From NCBI GenBank assembly GCA_028277515.1, contig JANQGC010000369.1:21607-85606 (forward strand): DNA of 64,000 nucleotides, read 5' to 3'. Of this stretch, positions 62,888-64,000 are shown piece by piece (positions within the stretch are counted from its first letter, which is position 1; each line of letters begins with the position of its first letter). The notes under the pieces are model-generated. The model saw only the letters and a list, made by a program, of their open reading frames with translations. It did not search any database and was not told where the DNA came from. Both the position numbers and the translations under genes were made by a program. This stretch comes from Anaerolineae bacterium (lineage in GTDB: Bacteria; Chloroflexota; Anaerolineae; Promineifilales; Promineifilaceae).

Positions 62888-62978
62888 GTGACAATCACTT
62901 ATTTCTAGTATTGCCACTCAGATAATGACCAAAGTGACTGTCACATTAATTAAATTGCTTAGAAAACAAACCTCTTAA
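62888..62978 (+). repeat. GTGAC twin-palindrome element, copy 4
   Basis: GTGACAATCAC (62888-62898), a 35-nt loop with TTGCCACTCAGATAATGACC, GTGACTGTCAC (62934-62944), then a weaker flank ending AACAAACCTCTTA. It fills the gap between nuoD and nuoE; its flank runs into the nuoD stop. Its loop has the same orientation as copy 2. Confidence 0.8.
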
Positions 62979-64000
62979 CGATCAATATCCCCTAACACAA
63001 TATCTATAGAACCAATGATGGCCACCAGGTCGGCCAGAAAGCCACCTTTAGACATGTTAGGCAGGGAGGCCAAGTTCACATAGGAAGGTGTGCGGAAGTG
63101 AACACGCGCCGGCTTCGGCCCGCCATCACTGCGCAGATAACAAGAAATCTCACCTCGCGGCGATTCGATACTATGGAAAACATATCCTTCCGGAACATTA
63201 AACCCTTCCGTCCATAACTTGAAATGATGGATCACGGCCTCCATACTGCGCCCAAGCTGAGAGCGTGGAGGCGGCACAATCTTGGCATTATCAATATTGA
63301 TCGGTCCGTCAGGCAGTGTATCAAGTACCTGTTCAATAATGCGCAAACTCTGCCAAAATTCATCAACCCGGCAGCGGTATCGCGCATACACATCACCATC
63401 CGTGCGCGTGGGAACATCAAACTCATACTGCTCGTAGCCGGTATAAGGTTGCGATTTTCGCAAATCCCATTCCACGCCGGAACCGCGCAAACTGGGGCCG
63501 GTCACACCCCAGGCAATCGCATCTTCGGCGGTAATGACACCAACATCTTTTGTACGGCTCAGAAAAATGGGGTTGTTCTTTAACAAAGCCTCGTAATCGG
63601 CGATGCGGCTCGGAAAGAAATCCAGGAAATGGCGTACCGCAGGGATAAACTCTTCCGGCAAATCGCGCCAAAGCCCACCGGCCCGGAAATAACTGACCAT
63701 CATGCGCTGGCCGGCGACCATTTCAAACAAATCGAGAATATACTCTCGTTCCCGGAAGCAGTATAAAAAGACACTCATCGCTGCCAGGTCCAGGGCATGT
63801 GTCCCCAGCCAAACCAGGTGGCTGGCAATGCGCGCCAGCTCACACATCAAAACCCGAATGGCTTGCGCTCGCGGTGTAGGCTCCACATCGAGCAGCTTTT
63901 CGATGGCCATGATATATACCAGGTTGTTGGACATGGGGGACAGGTAATCCATACGGTCGGTCAGGACAAGCGATTTGGTGTAAGTCTTGGTCTCCATTTC
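62975..64000 (-). CDS. nuoD: NADH-quinone oxidoreductase subunit D (5' end cut by window edge)
   Basis: 49-kDa-type subunit next to the quinone site. At least 341 residues are visible; the frame stays open to the right edge, and the usual N-terminal block with GPQHPSTHG is missing, so the first 60 or so residues lie outside. RMDYLSPMSNN, RVLMCELARIASHLVWLGT and the C-terminal ESPRGEISCYLRSDGG and GSIDIVLGDIDR are diagnostic. It is the most upstream complex I gene in view; nuoA-C are expected beyond the edge. Confidence 0.97.
   Translation of the reverse strand, partial: EMETKTYTKSLVLTDRMDYLSPMSNNLVYIMAIEKLLDVEPTPRAQAIRVLMCELARIASHLVWLGTHALDLAAMSVFLYCFREREYILDLFEMVAGQRMMVSYFRAGGLWRDLPEEFIPAVRHFLDFFPSRIADYEALLKNNPIFLSRTKDVGVITAEDAIAWGVTGPSLRGSGVEWDLRKSQPYTGYEQYEFDVPTRTDGDVYARYRCRVDEFWQSLRIIEQVLDTLPDGPINIDNAKIVPPPRSQLGRSMEAVIHHFKLWTEGFNVPEGYVFHSIESPRGEISCYLRSDGGPKPARVHFRTPSYVNLASLPNMSKGGFLADLVAIIGSIDIVLGDIDR

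Noticed and set aside
62975..64000. nuoD as a complete gene starting at 63997
   Set aside because: The N-terminal family block is missing and the frame continues through the window edge, so it is truncated by the window, not a short protein.

Overview
The window looks like a chromosomal segment of a Chloroflexota bacterium, probably Anaerolineae-like. This is an inference from gene content: a menaquinone-type GlpABC glycerol-3-phosphate dehydrogenase, a 14-subunit-type complex I operon, SH3b- and PA14-domain surface proteins, lipoproteins with no outer-membrane genes, and several promoters placed so close to start codons that transcripts look leaderless. No rRNA, prophage, transposase or CRISPR array was seen. 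One tRNA gene is present. The left edge cuts the 3' end of dhaM and the right edge cuts the 5' end of nuoD.

Region 1 (1-11.0 kb, minus strand) is a glycerol and dihydroxyacetone locus in the transcription order glpF, dhaK, dhaL, glpK, glpA, glpB, glpC, a small methyltransferase, dhaM. Glycerol enters through GlpF, is phosphorylated by GlpK and oxidised to DHAP by the membrane-linked GlpABC. Dihydroxyacetone is phosphorylated by DhaKL with phosphate supplied by the multidomain PTS protein DhaM. Most junctions among the first genes carry a hairpin or a MITE-like element.

Region 2 (11.6-23.3 kb, mostly plus) holds an SH3b membrane protein with an N-terminal four-cysteine motif, an ABC-F ATPase, coaE, a site-2-type protease and a CAT-anticodon tRNA. 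These are followed by a PTPS-like / glycosyltransferase / methyltransferase cluster that converges on a flippase-like protein and a CDP-alcohol phosphatidyltransferase. An enoyl-CoA hydratase follows. Region 3 (23.3-34.6 kb, minus) holds galE, a fused pabB-pabC, proC, a MenC/NSAR-type enolase-superfamily gene beside a COG3375-type acetyltransferase, a prepilin peptidase, a CPBP protease, two exported proteins and birA. Region 4 (34.8-39.5 kb, plus) holds an S1-domain protein, ftsK, a DUF72 protein and a small unknown gene.

Region 5 (39.8-47.5 kb, plus) is the most distinctive accessory block. It encodes an IclR regulator, an NMT1/Ssu-type ABC importer, a COG0402 amidohydrolase, a luciferase-like monooxygenase-family protein and three consecutive Rid-family proteins. 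All three Rid proteins appear to lack the catalytic arginine of RidA. I infer a catabolic route for a nitrogen heterocycle or similar compound, with unknown substrate. Region 6 (47.6-64 kb, minus) is the nuoD-to-nuoN part of complex I, interrupted between nuoM and nuoN by a phosphoesterase and a molybdopterin oxidoreductase.

Scattered through the intergenic spaces are dispersed structured repeats. One family has four copies built from two GTGACNGTCAC palindromes about 35 nt apart plus a conserved flank; in one copy the loop is inverted relative to the flank. A second family is a 122-132 bp MITE-like element present twice. There are also several long-arm hairpins with loops of about 30 nt.
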